Below are positions 50,950 through 58,821 of a DNA stretch of 64,000 bases, piece by piece (within the stretch, counting starts at the first letter, position 1; every line of letters begins with the position of its first letter). The DNA comes from Paenibacillus sp. FSL R5-0766. GTDB lineage: Bacteria > Bacillota > Bacilli > Paenibacillales > Paenibacillaceae. The notes under the pieces were generated by a model. It did no database searches and was not told the origin of the DNA. It worked only from the letters and a program-made list of their open reading frames with translations. The position numbers and the translations under genes were made by a program. The stretch lies in the NCBI RefSeq assembly GCF_037971845.1, contig NZ_CP150227.1, positions 1,736,001 through 1,800,000 of the forward strand. Direction: 5' to 3'.

Positions 50950-51598
50950 CTAATCCAAACCAGTAGCTGAAGTAATCTCCCCCATCGTTACCCGATACAA
51001 CAAGTTACCTTCACTGAGTAGCAGACGATGTTGGCGAAAATCCTGTCGTGCCTGCTTGAAGGGCTGATCATCTTCATTTAGCAAATCAATCTTCTGTCCT
51101 TTGCTCAATCTTCCGGACTTCTCCATTTTCTTAAGTACAAACGTACCATGTTTACCGTACCCGGCATCGAACAAGAAATGATAACCATCCGTACTGAAGC
51201 CGGAGGAATCGGAGATGTTCGGGTTCATGAATTTAACGTTGGCTTCGCTGGTGCCCCCTGTGATACAACCGAGTTCAAAATCGGTTTCCGTAATTCGTAC
51301 AGCGTGCTCCGACGAGCAGCAGGTGATCATGCAATGGTTGTACGTAATGATAATTGAACGTCTGCCCCCAGATGACAACTTCCTCGATATTTTGATCTGT
51401 CACAATGAGCACTTTGTACGTATAGCTTTGATTCAATTTACTCTGAACGAACATATCTCGTTTTCTTTCGGGAATCTGATTCATCAGCAGCACATAGACA
51501 AGGCCATCACCGCCCCACTGGGTGGAAACGATATCGAAGCCCTCGACATAATTTGAAATGTCGGCGAAAGGCAAAAGTTTTACTTTGGGATTGGGCAT
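50950..51598 (-). pseudogene. hypothetical protein, frameshifted
   Basis: Two overlapping minus-strand frames form one protein: the first starts at ATG 51598 (AAGGAGG upstream), reads MPNPKVKLLPFADISNYVEG to LLLVGARCTNYGNRF and stops. The other continues DFELGCITGGTSEANVKFMN, PNISDSSGFSTDGYHFLFDA and ends at 50950. An extra C at about 51278 (AACCGATTTT instead of AACGATTTT) would account for the shift. Restored length is about 216 residues, soluble. Family not recognised. Truncated product: about 107 residues. Confidence 0.8.
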
Positions 51599-51958
51599 AT
51601 CCATATCCTCCTTCGTAGTCGATTACAGTGTCACCATCTGCATCAGTATAAGAGGGATTATGACGTACGTGTACTTTGCTGAACATGGCGGAAGTATAGC
51701 GAAAGCCTTATTTGGTTTTTACAGTGTATGAGTACGATGTTTTAAAATGGCTGCTTCGTCCTTGACATATGTAGTACAATAAGGAAGTTGTATAAAATTC
51801 CATATAATAGGAGGGCGAAGAGATCGCTATAAGGAGAGTTTGAAAATACATACAACGTACGTGAATGAAGGGGTGAGAATCACCCGTAGGTTCAATGTGC
51901 AATATTAAGATGAAGACTCATCTCAGAAAAACAAAACTAGTTAAGGAAGTGTTAAGAG
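51599..51958. other. intergenic region (promoters, one hairpin)
   Basis: About 360 bases with no gene between divergent units. TTGACA at 51762 and TATAAT at 51803 are present but too far apart to be one promoter. GGGTGA and TCACCC (around 51870) form a hairpin with loop GAA in the presumed 5' leader of the DUF2569 gene. No repeat or known riboswitch was recognised. Confidence 0.5.
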
Positions 51959-52465
51959 GTGGAACCACATATTCAAGAGCAAAAGACAGACTACCGTCCA
52001 CTAGGCGTATCGGGCTTAGGTGGTTGGCTGATTCTCGTCCAGATTGGATTATTTCTTACGTTGATTTTCCTGGCTCTCCAATTGGTTCTGTATTGTTTGC
52101 CCATGCTTGCAACAGAGACTTGGGAGTTGCTAACTTCGAAGCAATCTGAATATTATCACCCGCTATGGGGACCGGTCGTTATTTTTGAAACGGTATATAA
52201 CGCACTGTTTTTAGTGTTTAGCATATATACTATCATTGCTTTGTATAGTAAAAAATCGATCTTTCCTCGTCTTATGATCATGTTTTATAGTGTCAGTCTA
52301 GCCGTTAGCATCATTGATTATCTATTGTTGCTCCAGATTCCGATGGCGAGAGAACTTGAGGATGGAAACTCTTTGAGAGATATTGGCAAGTCGGTACTTA
52401 CTTGTGCCATCTGGATTCCTTATTTTATCAAATCCGAGCGAGTTCATAACACATTTGTGAGATAA
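51959..52465 (+). CDS. DUF2569 membrane protein
   Basis: A 168-residue four-helix protein of the DUF2569 family: GLGGWLILVQIGLFLTLIFL is the conserved first helix, and IPYFIKSERVHNTFVR the conserved end. Function unknown. GTG 51959 with AAGGAAG upstream. Followed by an intrinsic terminator. Confidence 0.85.
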   Translation: MEPHIQEQKTDYRPLGVSGLGGWLILVQIGLFLTLIFLALQLVLYCLPMLATETWELLTSKQSEYYHPLWGPVVIFETVYNALFLVFSIYTIIALYSKKSIFPRLMIMFYSVSLAVSIIDYLLLLQIPMARELEDGNSLRDIGKSVLTCAIWIPYFIKSERVHNTFVR

Positions 52466-52481
52466 ATGGTAAGTAGGAAAT

Positions 52482-52519
52482 ACCCGATCTTGGATAGAAG
52501 CTATCTGAGGTCGGGTTTA
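52482..52519 (+). terminator. terminator after DUF2569 gene
   Basis: ACCCGA, then GATAG, pairs with CTATC, then TCGGGT, with internal mismatches; TTAT follows. Confidence 0.6.
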
Positions 52520-52589
52520 TTATATATGCGGGGCTGTCATACAGTGTAAAGGATATTGTTCATTATAGAAGTGAAAAGGAGGAGAGATC

Positions 52590-53192
52590 TTGAAAATTTA
52601 CCTGGTAAGGCATGGGATGGATGAGGAAGGGTATCGAGGCGGATGGAGCGGTCGTGGACTTACGGAACAGGGAATCAATCAATCCAGGAAACTGGGAGAG
52701 CATTTGCATCATCATGCTGAGGAGTACAACATACATACGATTATTAGCAGTGATCTTCCTCGTGCAGTGCAGACGACACGGGAAATTGAGAAACACTTAA
52801 ACATGCAGGCTAGCTTAATGAAAGAATGGCGGGAGATGAATAACGGAGATTTGGCAGGCATGCTACATAAGGATGCTGAAGAGCATTACCCAGGGGTTTA
52901 TTTCAACACTCTTGAGATGGACTCCCTGTTTCCGGGAGGAGAAAGCCCGAGGGATTTTTATAACCGGATAAGCACAGCATTCGAGAGTCTATTCAGAGTT
53001 ATGGAGGAGAAAACAGTAGAGTCCAATGTTCTATTAATTACTCACGGCGGAGTGATTAACATCCTGTATTATCTGCTTGAGAAGAGGGAATGGAGCAATA
53101 AGTCCAGCTTTTATCCCATGGACAACACCAGTGTACATACCGTTGAAAAGGGAAGGCATGGTTGGAAAGTTAGCAGTGTAAATATTCTTTAG
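52590..53192 (+). CDS. histidine phosphatase (phosphoglycerate mutase-like)
   Basis: A 200-residue histidine phosphatase. YLVRHGMDEE (about residues 4-13) carries the catalytic RHG, SSDLPRAVQTTREI the second Arg, and ITHGGVINIL the second His. It dephosphorylates a small phosphoester; the substrate is unknown. TTG 52590 behind AGGAGGAGAGATC. Its last codons and following bases recur in altered form near 56540. Confidence 0.88.
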   Translation: MKIYLVRHGMDEEGYRGGWSGRGLTEQGINQSRKLGEHLHHHAEEYNIHTIISSDLPRAVQTTREIEKHLNMQASLMKEWREMNNGDLAGMLHKDAEEHYPGVYFNTLEMDSLFPGGESPRDFYNRISTAFESLFRVMEEKTVESNVLLITHGGVINILYYLLEKREWSNKSSFYPMDNTSVHTVEKGRHGWKVSSVNIL

Positions 53193-53249
53193 TTCAATTT
53201 ATATAGATTAGTTGTTTTTCCATGTTAAATAGAAGACGGAGGCGATGAC

Positions 53250-53906
53250 ATGAGCGATCAACCCATTGAACCGCTACAAAGGTTGAAGTCTTTATCCGGC
53301 CCTTTTCCAACGTGGGATATGGGGCAGTTGCCGGAGCGGCCGGGGAAGCTATTTTTGGAGTGGTTGAGATTGGCGGTTGAGAATGAAGTGAAAGAACCTC
53401 ATGCCATGACGATTTCAACCGTGGATCAAGACGGTTATCCCGATGCGCGGGTGTTGATTTTGAAAAACGTAATCGACGAAACGTTTTATTTTGCCTCCAG
53501 TTCGGAGAGTCGAAAAGGCCAGCAGTTGAAGGAGAACTCTCATGTGGCCCTGACATTCTACTGGCCTTCCCTTGGAAGACAGATTCGGATAAGGGGAATT
53601 GCCGAGGATCGGGGAGATGAAGCGGGTGCTGATGATTTCCGCAAACGTTCAGCTGGAGCAAGAGCAGTTGCTATGACAGGACATCAGAGTGAGGTTTTGG
53701 ATAGCGAGGAAGTGTTGGATAGTTCCATTGAAGCTCAGAAGGAAAAGATAATTCGTGACCCCGGTGTCGTTACACCTAATTGGCGTTTATATGCCGTGAA
53801 TGCACAAGAGGTGGAGTTTTGGCAGGGAGATCCAGAGCGCAAGCATGTACGAGTCCAATATGTGATGCAAGATGGGCAGTGGAAGTCACTCAGATTGTGG
53901 CCTTGA
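53250..53906 (+). CDS. pdxH: pyridoxamine 5'-phosphate oxidase family protein (PdxH-like)
   Basis: A 218-residue FMN protein. PHAMTISTVDQDGYPDARVL and FYFASSSESRKGQQLKEN are the FMN-binding core, and ITPNWRLYAVNAQEVEFWQG-like text (VTPNWRLYAVNAQEVEFWQ) with a C-terminal RLWP is the PdxH C-domain. The length matches PdxH. It oxidises pyridoxine or pyridoxamine phosphate to pyridoxal phosphate; a related flavin oxidase is possible because Paenibacillus makes PLP by another route. RBS GGAGGCGATGAC. Confidence 0.85.
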   Translation: MSDQPIEPLQRLKSLSGPFPTWDMGQLPERPGKLFLEWLRLAVENEVKEPHAMTISTVDQDGYPDARVLILKNVIDETFYFASSSESRKGQQLKENSHVALTFYWPSLGRQIRIRGIAEDRGDEAGADDFRKRSAGARAVAMTGHQSEVLDSEEVLDSSIEAQKEKIIRDPGVVTPNWRLYAVNAQEVEFWQGDPERKHVRVQYVMQDGQWKSLRLWP

Positions 53907-53987
53907 TTTTAGAACAGATGAGTCAGGCAATATGAAGCGAGCTGCTGTGTGTTTCTTTTTCCTAACAATCTGAGGGAGGATAAATCT

Positions 53988-54563
53988 ATGAAAACGATTG
54001 AAAGTTTCTTCGAACCATTTCCCGTGTTGGAAACCGAACGGACGTTACTCCGACCTCTTACCTATGATGATCTGGAGGATATGTACAGTTACTGCGTTGT
54101 ACCTGCTGTATCGGAGTTCACCACCTGGGATGCGCATCAGAGCAAAGAAGACACCAAAGTTTTTTTGAATTTTGTCATGAGTCGCTATGAGACGGATTTA
54201 ATTGGCCCATGGGGGATTGAAGATAAAGACACCAAGAGGCTGATTGGTAGTTGTAACTATTTAGGGTGTGACAGCGATAACAGGAGAGTTGAACTGGGAT
54301 ATGTGTTATCTGATCAATTTTGGAATCAAGGCTACATGACCGAGGTAGTGAAACGAATCATCCAATTTGGATTTGACGAAGTGGGGCTCGAGCGAATCCA
54401 GGCCAGATGTTTGGTGAAAAACACAGGTTCCGCCAAGGTCATGGAGAAGGCAGGCATGCAATTCGAAGGTGTGCTGAGGAAATACATGAAGGTGAAAAAC
54501 GAGCTTCAAGATCTGAAGATGTATGCTATCGTAAAAGAAGACTTCTATACTCGTGTTAAATAA
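53988..54563 (+). CDS. GNAT family N-acetyltransferase (RimJ/RimL type)
   Basis: A 191-residue acetyltransferase. LETERTLLRPLTYDDLEDMY is the N-terminal strand of the RimJ/RimL group, GYVLSDQFWNQGYMTEVVKR the acetyl-CoA loop, and RCLVKNTGSAKVMEKAGMQF the conserved N-x-x-S-x-x-V-x-E-K-x-G-F segment. Acceptor unknown. GGGAGGAT precedes ATG 53988. Confidence 0.9.
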   Translation: MKTIESFFEPFPVLETERTLLRPLTYDDLEDMYSYCVVPAVSEFTTWDAHQSKEDTKVFLNFVMSRYETDLIGPWGIEDKDTKRLIGSCNYLGCDSDNRRVELGYVLSDQFWNQGYMTEVVKRIIQFGFDEVGLERIQARCLVKNTGSAKVMEKAGMQFEGVLRKYMKVKNELQDLKMYAIVKEDFYTRVK

Positions 54564-54592
54564 AGAACGTGTTATTGAAAGGGCGATCGTGG

Positions 54593-55224
54593 TTGAACAA
54601 AGGAATTCTGTATCTTATGTTATTCATGACCTTTTTAAGTAGCTCAGAAGTGACATATAATCGTAATGCCGTTTCAAAAGAACCTCCTGCATCTCATTCG
54701 ACTAAGATATTTACTGAAGATGAGTTCCAATTTCAGATTAAATCCAAGATATTACGATTAAATTAGGAAGTACTCGTGAAGAGATTGAGCAGCAACTTGG
54801 AACACATGTAGATTATTATAAGCATACGAATGTCTACCAGTACAAAGATATGAGAATTCATTACAAAGATGGCATTGTGGATGGCATCATGATTGATGAC
54901 CCGGCAAAGTTCAAAACGTATAAAACGCCATGCGGGATAGGTTATGGAAGTACAGTCCAGGAGGTCTTCCAACAATATGGCAAGAAAGCTTTTATAGATA
55001 CTAAAAAAGGAAAAGTAAAAAGTATTACATATGTTATGGAGGAAAATAAACAAGGCAATTACCATGTTATACCGTCCTTTGACCATGCAATATTGGAAGG
55101 AGGATATGAGAACATGAAAGTATTGTCCATGGCATTTGATCAGAAGGGGCGTGTGTCATTCATCATGCTGGCGAGCCATGAGTTTGCCTATAATCCTGAG
55201 TTCAACATGGATGACATACAATAG
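54593..55224 (+). pseudogene. exported hypothetical protein, frameshifted
   Basis: TTG 54593 starts a frame with a signal peptide-like N-terminus (ILYLMLFMTFLSS), ending at TAG 54764 after FTEDEFQFQIKSKI. Another frame, entered just before, reads DITIKLGSTREEIEQQLGTH, VDYYKHTNVYQYKDMRIHYK and on to TAG 55222. A missing A at about 54748 (AAAG to AAG) would fuse them to about 210 residues. The C-terminal part resembles short two-repeat domains that follow signal peptides in Bacillales. Function unknown. Confidence 0.78.
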
Positions 55225-55390
55225 AGGATTATGGGATTATCCACATCACTCCTGATAGTTGGGAAAATGGGTTTATGTTGTTTTTAACAACCAACGTACA
55301 TAATGTCATATCGTGAACCTGGTGCTTTCCGCTATAATCTTCAAGTTATCCAAATGTGGATTGAATGAAGGAACCAGGAGGTACAACGAA

Positions 55391-56347
55391 TTGATAGCCA
55401 AAAACAAATATAAATCACTCGAACTGGAAACCCCCGGCGTATATGAGCTGGAAGGGCTTGAGGTGGGAGTGACATCGAACTGCAATTATAAATGCGACTA
55501 TTGCTGCGCCTACAATCGGGATGATGGAGCGTGCATCAATAGTCAGGAAGTCATCCGTATTATTCGTGAGCTTCCTCGTCTCAAGAGAGTGCGATTGTCA
55601 GGGGGAGAAGTTACTCTGAAATATCAGGATTGCCTGGAGATTGTGACGTACTGTGCGGCACATGGCATCGATACACAATTGAACAGTAATGCAAGTCTGC
55701 TGACAGAAGAACGGATTCTTGCGTTGCGTGATGCAGGCTTGTCCAACATTCATATCTCGTTCAATTATACGGATGCGGAGTCGTATGCTGCGTACTACCG
55801 CGTGCATCCTCGCATGTATGAGAGACTGGAGCAGAATATCCGTTTGTGTACGGAAGCCGGTCTGGAGACGGTACTGGAAACGTTACTGTTTGAAGGTAAC
55901 CAAGCGAACATGCAAGCCATTAGCGATAAGGTGTATGACCTGGGTGTGCGCATTCATGAGATCCAGAACAGCATTAAGATGCCACATACCGATTGGAGTC
56001 AGGTTGTCTCCAAAGAGTCCCTTGTTCGATCTGTTACGGAGCTGATAGAACATAAAAAGCCGGATACAACGCTCTATTTTACCTGTATGGATCGGTTTGC
56101 TGGGCAGTTGAATCTGCGTGAACAACCTGGGGTGTATTTCTCTAATTGTGTGGATGGCACGAAACAGCTGCACCTGCACGGCAACGGGGATATTCTCATC
56201 TGTGAGTTATGCCATCCTGTTGTGATTGGCAACATCTATACTGGAACGTCTTTGAAGGATATATACGCTCAGCAGCCACCGGCGTTAACAGAATTCCTGG
56301 AGAAGCGGCCTTGTCCCGCATACGATGCTCTTTTTGCAGATGCATAA
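55391..56347 (+). CDS. radical SAM protein
   Basis: A 318-residue radical SAM enzyme. VTSNCNYKCDYCCAYNRDDG holds the C-x3-C-x2-C cluster (C-N-Y-K-C-D-Y-C). RLSGGEVTL is the SAM-binding glycine motif. Additional Cys at CMDRF, SNCVDGTKQLHLHGNGDI-LICELC and CPAYD may bind a second cluster (SPASM-like, but not full). The start is TTG 55391, with AGGAGG nine bases upstream; TATAAT at 55333 places the promoter just before. No substrate peptide or partner gene is visible next to it. Function unknown. Confidence 0.82.
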   Translation: MIAKNKYKSLELETPGVYELEGLEVGVTSNCNYKCDYCCAYNRDDGACINSQEVIRIIRELPRLKRVRLSGGEVTLKYQDCLEIVTYCAAHGIDTQLNSNASLLTEERILALRDAGLSNIHISFNYTDAESYAAYYRVHPRMYERLEQNIRLCTEAGLETVLETLLFEGNQANMQAISDKVYDLGVRIHEIQNSIKMPHTDWSQVVSKESLVRSVTELIEHKKPDTTLYFTCMDRFAGQLNLREQPGVYFSNCVDGTKQLHLHGNGDILICELCHPVVIGNIYTGTSLKDIYAQQPPALTEFLEKRPCPAYDALFADA

Positions 56348-56431
56348 CAGGAAGAGCTGATGAAGATATGTGATATGAATGTTGAACGAGATATGTACAC
56401 GATAACAGTGACCTTTAGGGTTCTATAGATT

Positions 56432-56486
56432 AAAAAATCAAGGTGATCTGATTTCCTTAATTGGAAAACGGATCACCTTTTTTGAT
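56432..56486 (+). terminator. strong terminator
   Basis: AAAAAATCAAGGTGATC pairs with GATCACCTTTTTTGATT around an A/T loop. Bidirectional in form. Confidence 0.85.
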
Positions 56487-56521
56487 TGAACTATTCATTT
56501 ACACAGTAACAGCGATTGGAA

Positions 56522-56575
56522 GGTTGTTCTGTCATCGGAGTGGCTAGTGTAAATAATCTTTAGTCCAATTAATAT
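56522..56575 (+). repeat. diverged copy of the histidine-phosphatase 3' end
   Basis: AGTGTAAATAATCTTTAGTC and AATTAATAT here match AGTGTAAATATTCTTTAGTT and AATTTATAT at 53175-53205, the end of the gene at 52590. TTGGAAGGTT precedes it as TTGGAAAGTT does there. Looks like the tail of a lost paralogue. Confidence 0.5.
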
Positions 56576-56645
56576 GGTTTCAGATTCATTTAAGCTACTC
56601 AGCCTAATATGGCCTTAAGAACTTAGATGAAGAGGTGAGCTTCAC

Positions 56646-57659
56646 ATGATGAAGATCTATGAGAAACCAACCCGGAAAGAACCACATAAACGACCAATCT
56701 CTCCAAGAAAGCGCAGATGGCTCATTATTACACTTGTCATCGTGCTTGCGGTAGGTGGAATCCTGTACAGCCTGGCTGACCGTTACTTGATCCGGCATGT
56801 GCAGGTGGTTGTGGCAGATGAGAACACGGCAACGGCAACAACGAACAATGCCAATGATTCCAGTAGCACTTCGACAACCGCAACTGAGGTGAATGCAACG
56901 TCAGATGATTGGAATTATTCGAGTGATGATATGAATGTCAGTATTGAAAAGGTACAGACCGGTTCTGGCTCGGATCAGATTACGTATTATGTCGCTGATG
57001 TTCAGCTAACGGATGCAAGCAGCCTGCGAACTGCGCTGGCAGACAATAGTTTTGGAACGAATATTACCGAAAATACGTCAGAGATTGCTGCTGCCAACAA
57101 TGCGATCTTTGCCATTAATGGTGACTACTACGGATTCCGTGATGATGGTGTCATTATCCGAAATGGAACGTTGTACCGGGACAGCCCAACGCGGGATGCG
57201 CTTGCCCTGTTCAACGACGGTACGATGCAAACATATAACGAGAATGAGATTTCTTCCTCGGAACTTCTGGCCGAAGGTGCAACCAATACGTTATCCTTTG
57301 GGCCCATTCTGATTCAGGATGGCGAGATTATCAGTGATTTTAGCAGTGTGAAAATCGATAACAACTTCGGTAATCGCTCCATTCAGGATGCAAATCCAAG
57401 AACAGCGATCGGCATGATTGCTCCGAATCATTACGTCTTCGTGGTGGTGGACGGACGGCAGGATGACAGCCGTGGCATGACCTTAGCAGAACTGGCCGAT
57501 GTCATGAAAGGTCTTGGAGCAACCGAAGCCTACAACTTGGACGGAGGCGGTTCATCCACGATGTATTTTATGGGCAGAGTTGTCAATAACCCGCTGGAGC
57601 GTAACCAGGAACGGGGTGTAAGTGACATTTTATATCTGACGGAGGGACAAGGATCATGA
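56646..57659 (+). CDS. phosphodiester glycosidase (NAGPA-domain) membrane-anchored protein
   Basis: A 337-residue protein with one N-terminal membrane helix (about 27-44) and a Ser/Thr/Asn-rich linker. An extracellular phosphodiester glycosidase (NAGPA, DUF2233-like) domain follows (about 95-335): AIFAINGDYYGFRDDGVIIR, NPRTAIGMIAPNHYVFVVVD and AYNLDGGGSSTMYFMG are the family motifs. It probably cleaves GlcNAc-phosphodiesters or polymer linkages in wall or exopolysaccharide. RBS GAGGTGAG. ATGA overlap with the glycosyltransferase gene. Confidence 0.9.
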   Translation: MMKIYEKPTRKEPHKRPISPRKRRWLIITLVIVLAVGGILYSLADRYLIRHVQVVVADENTATATTNNANDSSSTSTTATEVNATSDDWNYSSDDMNVSIEKVQTGSGSDQITYYVADVQLTDASSLRTALADNSFGTNITENTSEIAAANNAIFAINGDYYGFRDDGVIIRNGTLYRDSPTRDALALFNDGTMQTYNENEISSSELLAEGATNTLSFGPILIQDGEIISDFSSVKIDNNFGNRSIQDANPRTAIGMIAPNHYVFVVVDGRQDDSRGMTLAELADVMKGLGATEAYNLDGGGSSTMYFMGRVVNNPLERNQERGVSDILYLTEGQGS

Positions 57660-58669
57660 CGATATTAATTCCATCATACGAACCCGATGTACGTTTACTG
57701 AATCTCGTTCTGCAACTGCAAACATTTAAACTTGGACCCATTGTGATTGTGGATGATGGCAGTGGCCCAGGGTACCGTGGGATTTTTGAAACGGCAGAAG
57801 CCTATGGCTGTAAGGTCCTGACACATCCCGTCAATCTGGGTAAGGGTAGTGCGTTGAAGACGGGTTTTCAATATATTAAGGAGTACGGACCTCAGGGCGG
57901 TGTAGTGTGCGCAGATAGTGACGGGCAGCATCTGCCACATGATATTAAGCGTATCTTCGAAGTGCTGCTCGCACAAACGACACCAGGAATTGTACTTGGC
58001 AGCCGTCGCTTCAGCGGGAAAATCCCAGCACGCAGCCGTTTTGGCAACACAGTCACCCGGGCAGTTTTTTCGCTCACGACAGGTACCCAAGTATATGACA
58101 CGCAGACGGGTCTTCGAGGTTTTCCATACTCCATGCTAGGCTGGCTGAACCAGATTCCGGGGGATCGGTTTGAATACGAGATGAACATGCTGTTAACGGC
58201 ACACAAGGAAGGGTATGAGATTACGGAGGAGTTTATTGATACGGTGTATCTGGATCACAATGAGTCCTCCCATTTCCGCCCGTTGGTTGATTCGTTCCGG
58301 ATCTATATGCCAATCCTGATGTTCAGCACATCATCGGTGCTGTCCGCTCTGATTGATTTTGGACTATTATTCGTCATCCAGTATTTCACGCATAATCTGT
58401 TTCTGTCGGTTGTCGCAGCAAGACTGTGCAGCTCCATCTTCAACTATACGATTAATCGGAAGTACGTATTCTCTGCTGGACAGGACTCGAAGGTTCGGCA
58501 GTCTTTGCCCAAATACTTCTCACTTGTTCTACTGGTGCTGCTATTAAACTATGGTTTATTGTATTTTTATAATGAAAAATTGATTATTCCGCTGCTCGCA
58601 GCCAAGCTGTTGACCGAGGTATCCATCTTCCTGTTCAGCTATTGGGCGCAGCGCAGATTTGTCTTTTAA
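57656..58669 (+). CDS. glycosyltransferase family 2 fused to GtrA-like membrane domain
   Basis: A 337-residue fusion. The N-terminal GT2 domain (1-215) has VIVDDGSG, NLGKGSALKTGF and CADSDGQH (DxD) motifs typical of polyprenyl-phosphate-sugar synthases. The C-terminal GtrA domain (about 222-337) has four helices, with NRKYVFS and YWAQRRFVF at its end. It likely makes and/or flips a polyprenyl-linked sugar for wall or exopolysaccharide decoration. ATGA overlap with the glycosidase gene suggests a shared pathway. Confidence 0.9.
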   Translation: MTILIPSYEPDVRLLNLVLQLQTFKLGPIVIVDDGSGPGYRGIFETAEAYGCKVLTHPVNLGKGSALKTGFQYIKEYGPQGGVVCADSDGQHLPHDIKRIFEVLLAQTTPGIVLGSRRFSGKIPARSRFGNTVTRAVFSLTTGTQVYDTQTGLRGFPYSMLGWLNQIPGDRFEYEMNMLLTAHKEGYEITEEFIDTVYLDHNESSHFRPLVDSFRIYMPILMFSTSSVLSALIDFGLLFVIQYFTHNLFLSVVAARLCSSIFNYTINRKYVFSAGQDSKVRQSLPKYFSLVLLVLLLNYGLLYFYNEKLIIPLLAAKLLTEVSIFLFSYWAQRRFVF

Positions 58670-58752
58670 CACAGAGAGAGTAAGCCTATGACTTGCTCTC
58701 TTACTTTCAATCCAAACCGTTTCAAAAGAATATCCTGCGCTTCTTGGTTAAC

Positions 58753-58800
58753 AAAAAAGGTCGAGAACAGGGGTAAGAATACCCTTGCTCTCGGCCTTTT
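58753..58800. terminator. bidirectional terminator
   Basis: AAAAGG, CGAGA and GGGTA pair with TACCC, TCTCG and CCTTTT. Between the convergent glycosyltransferase and PTS genes. Confidence 0.8.
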
Positions 58801-58821
58801 AAACTCACAGGAGGACGAGCG

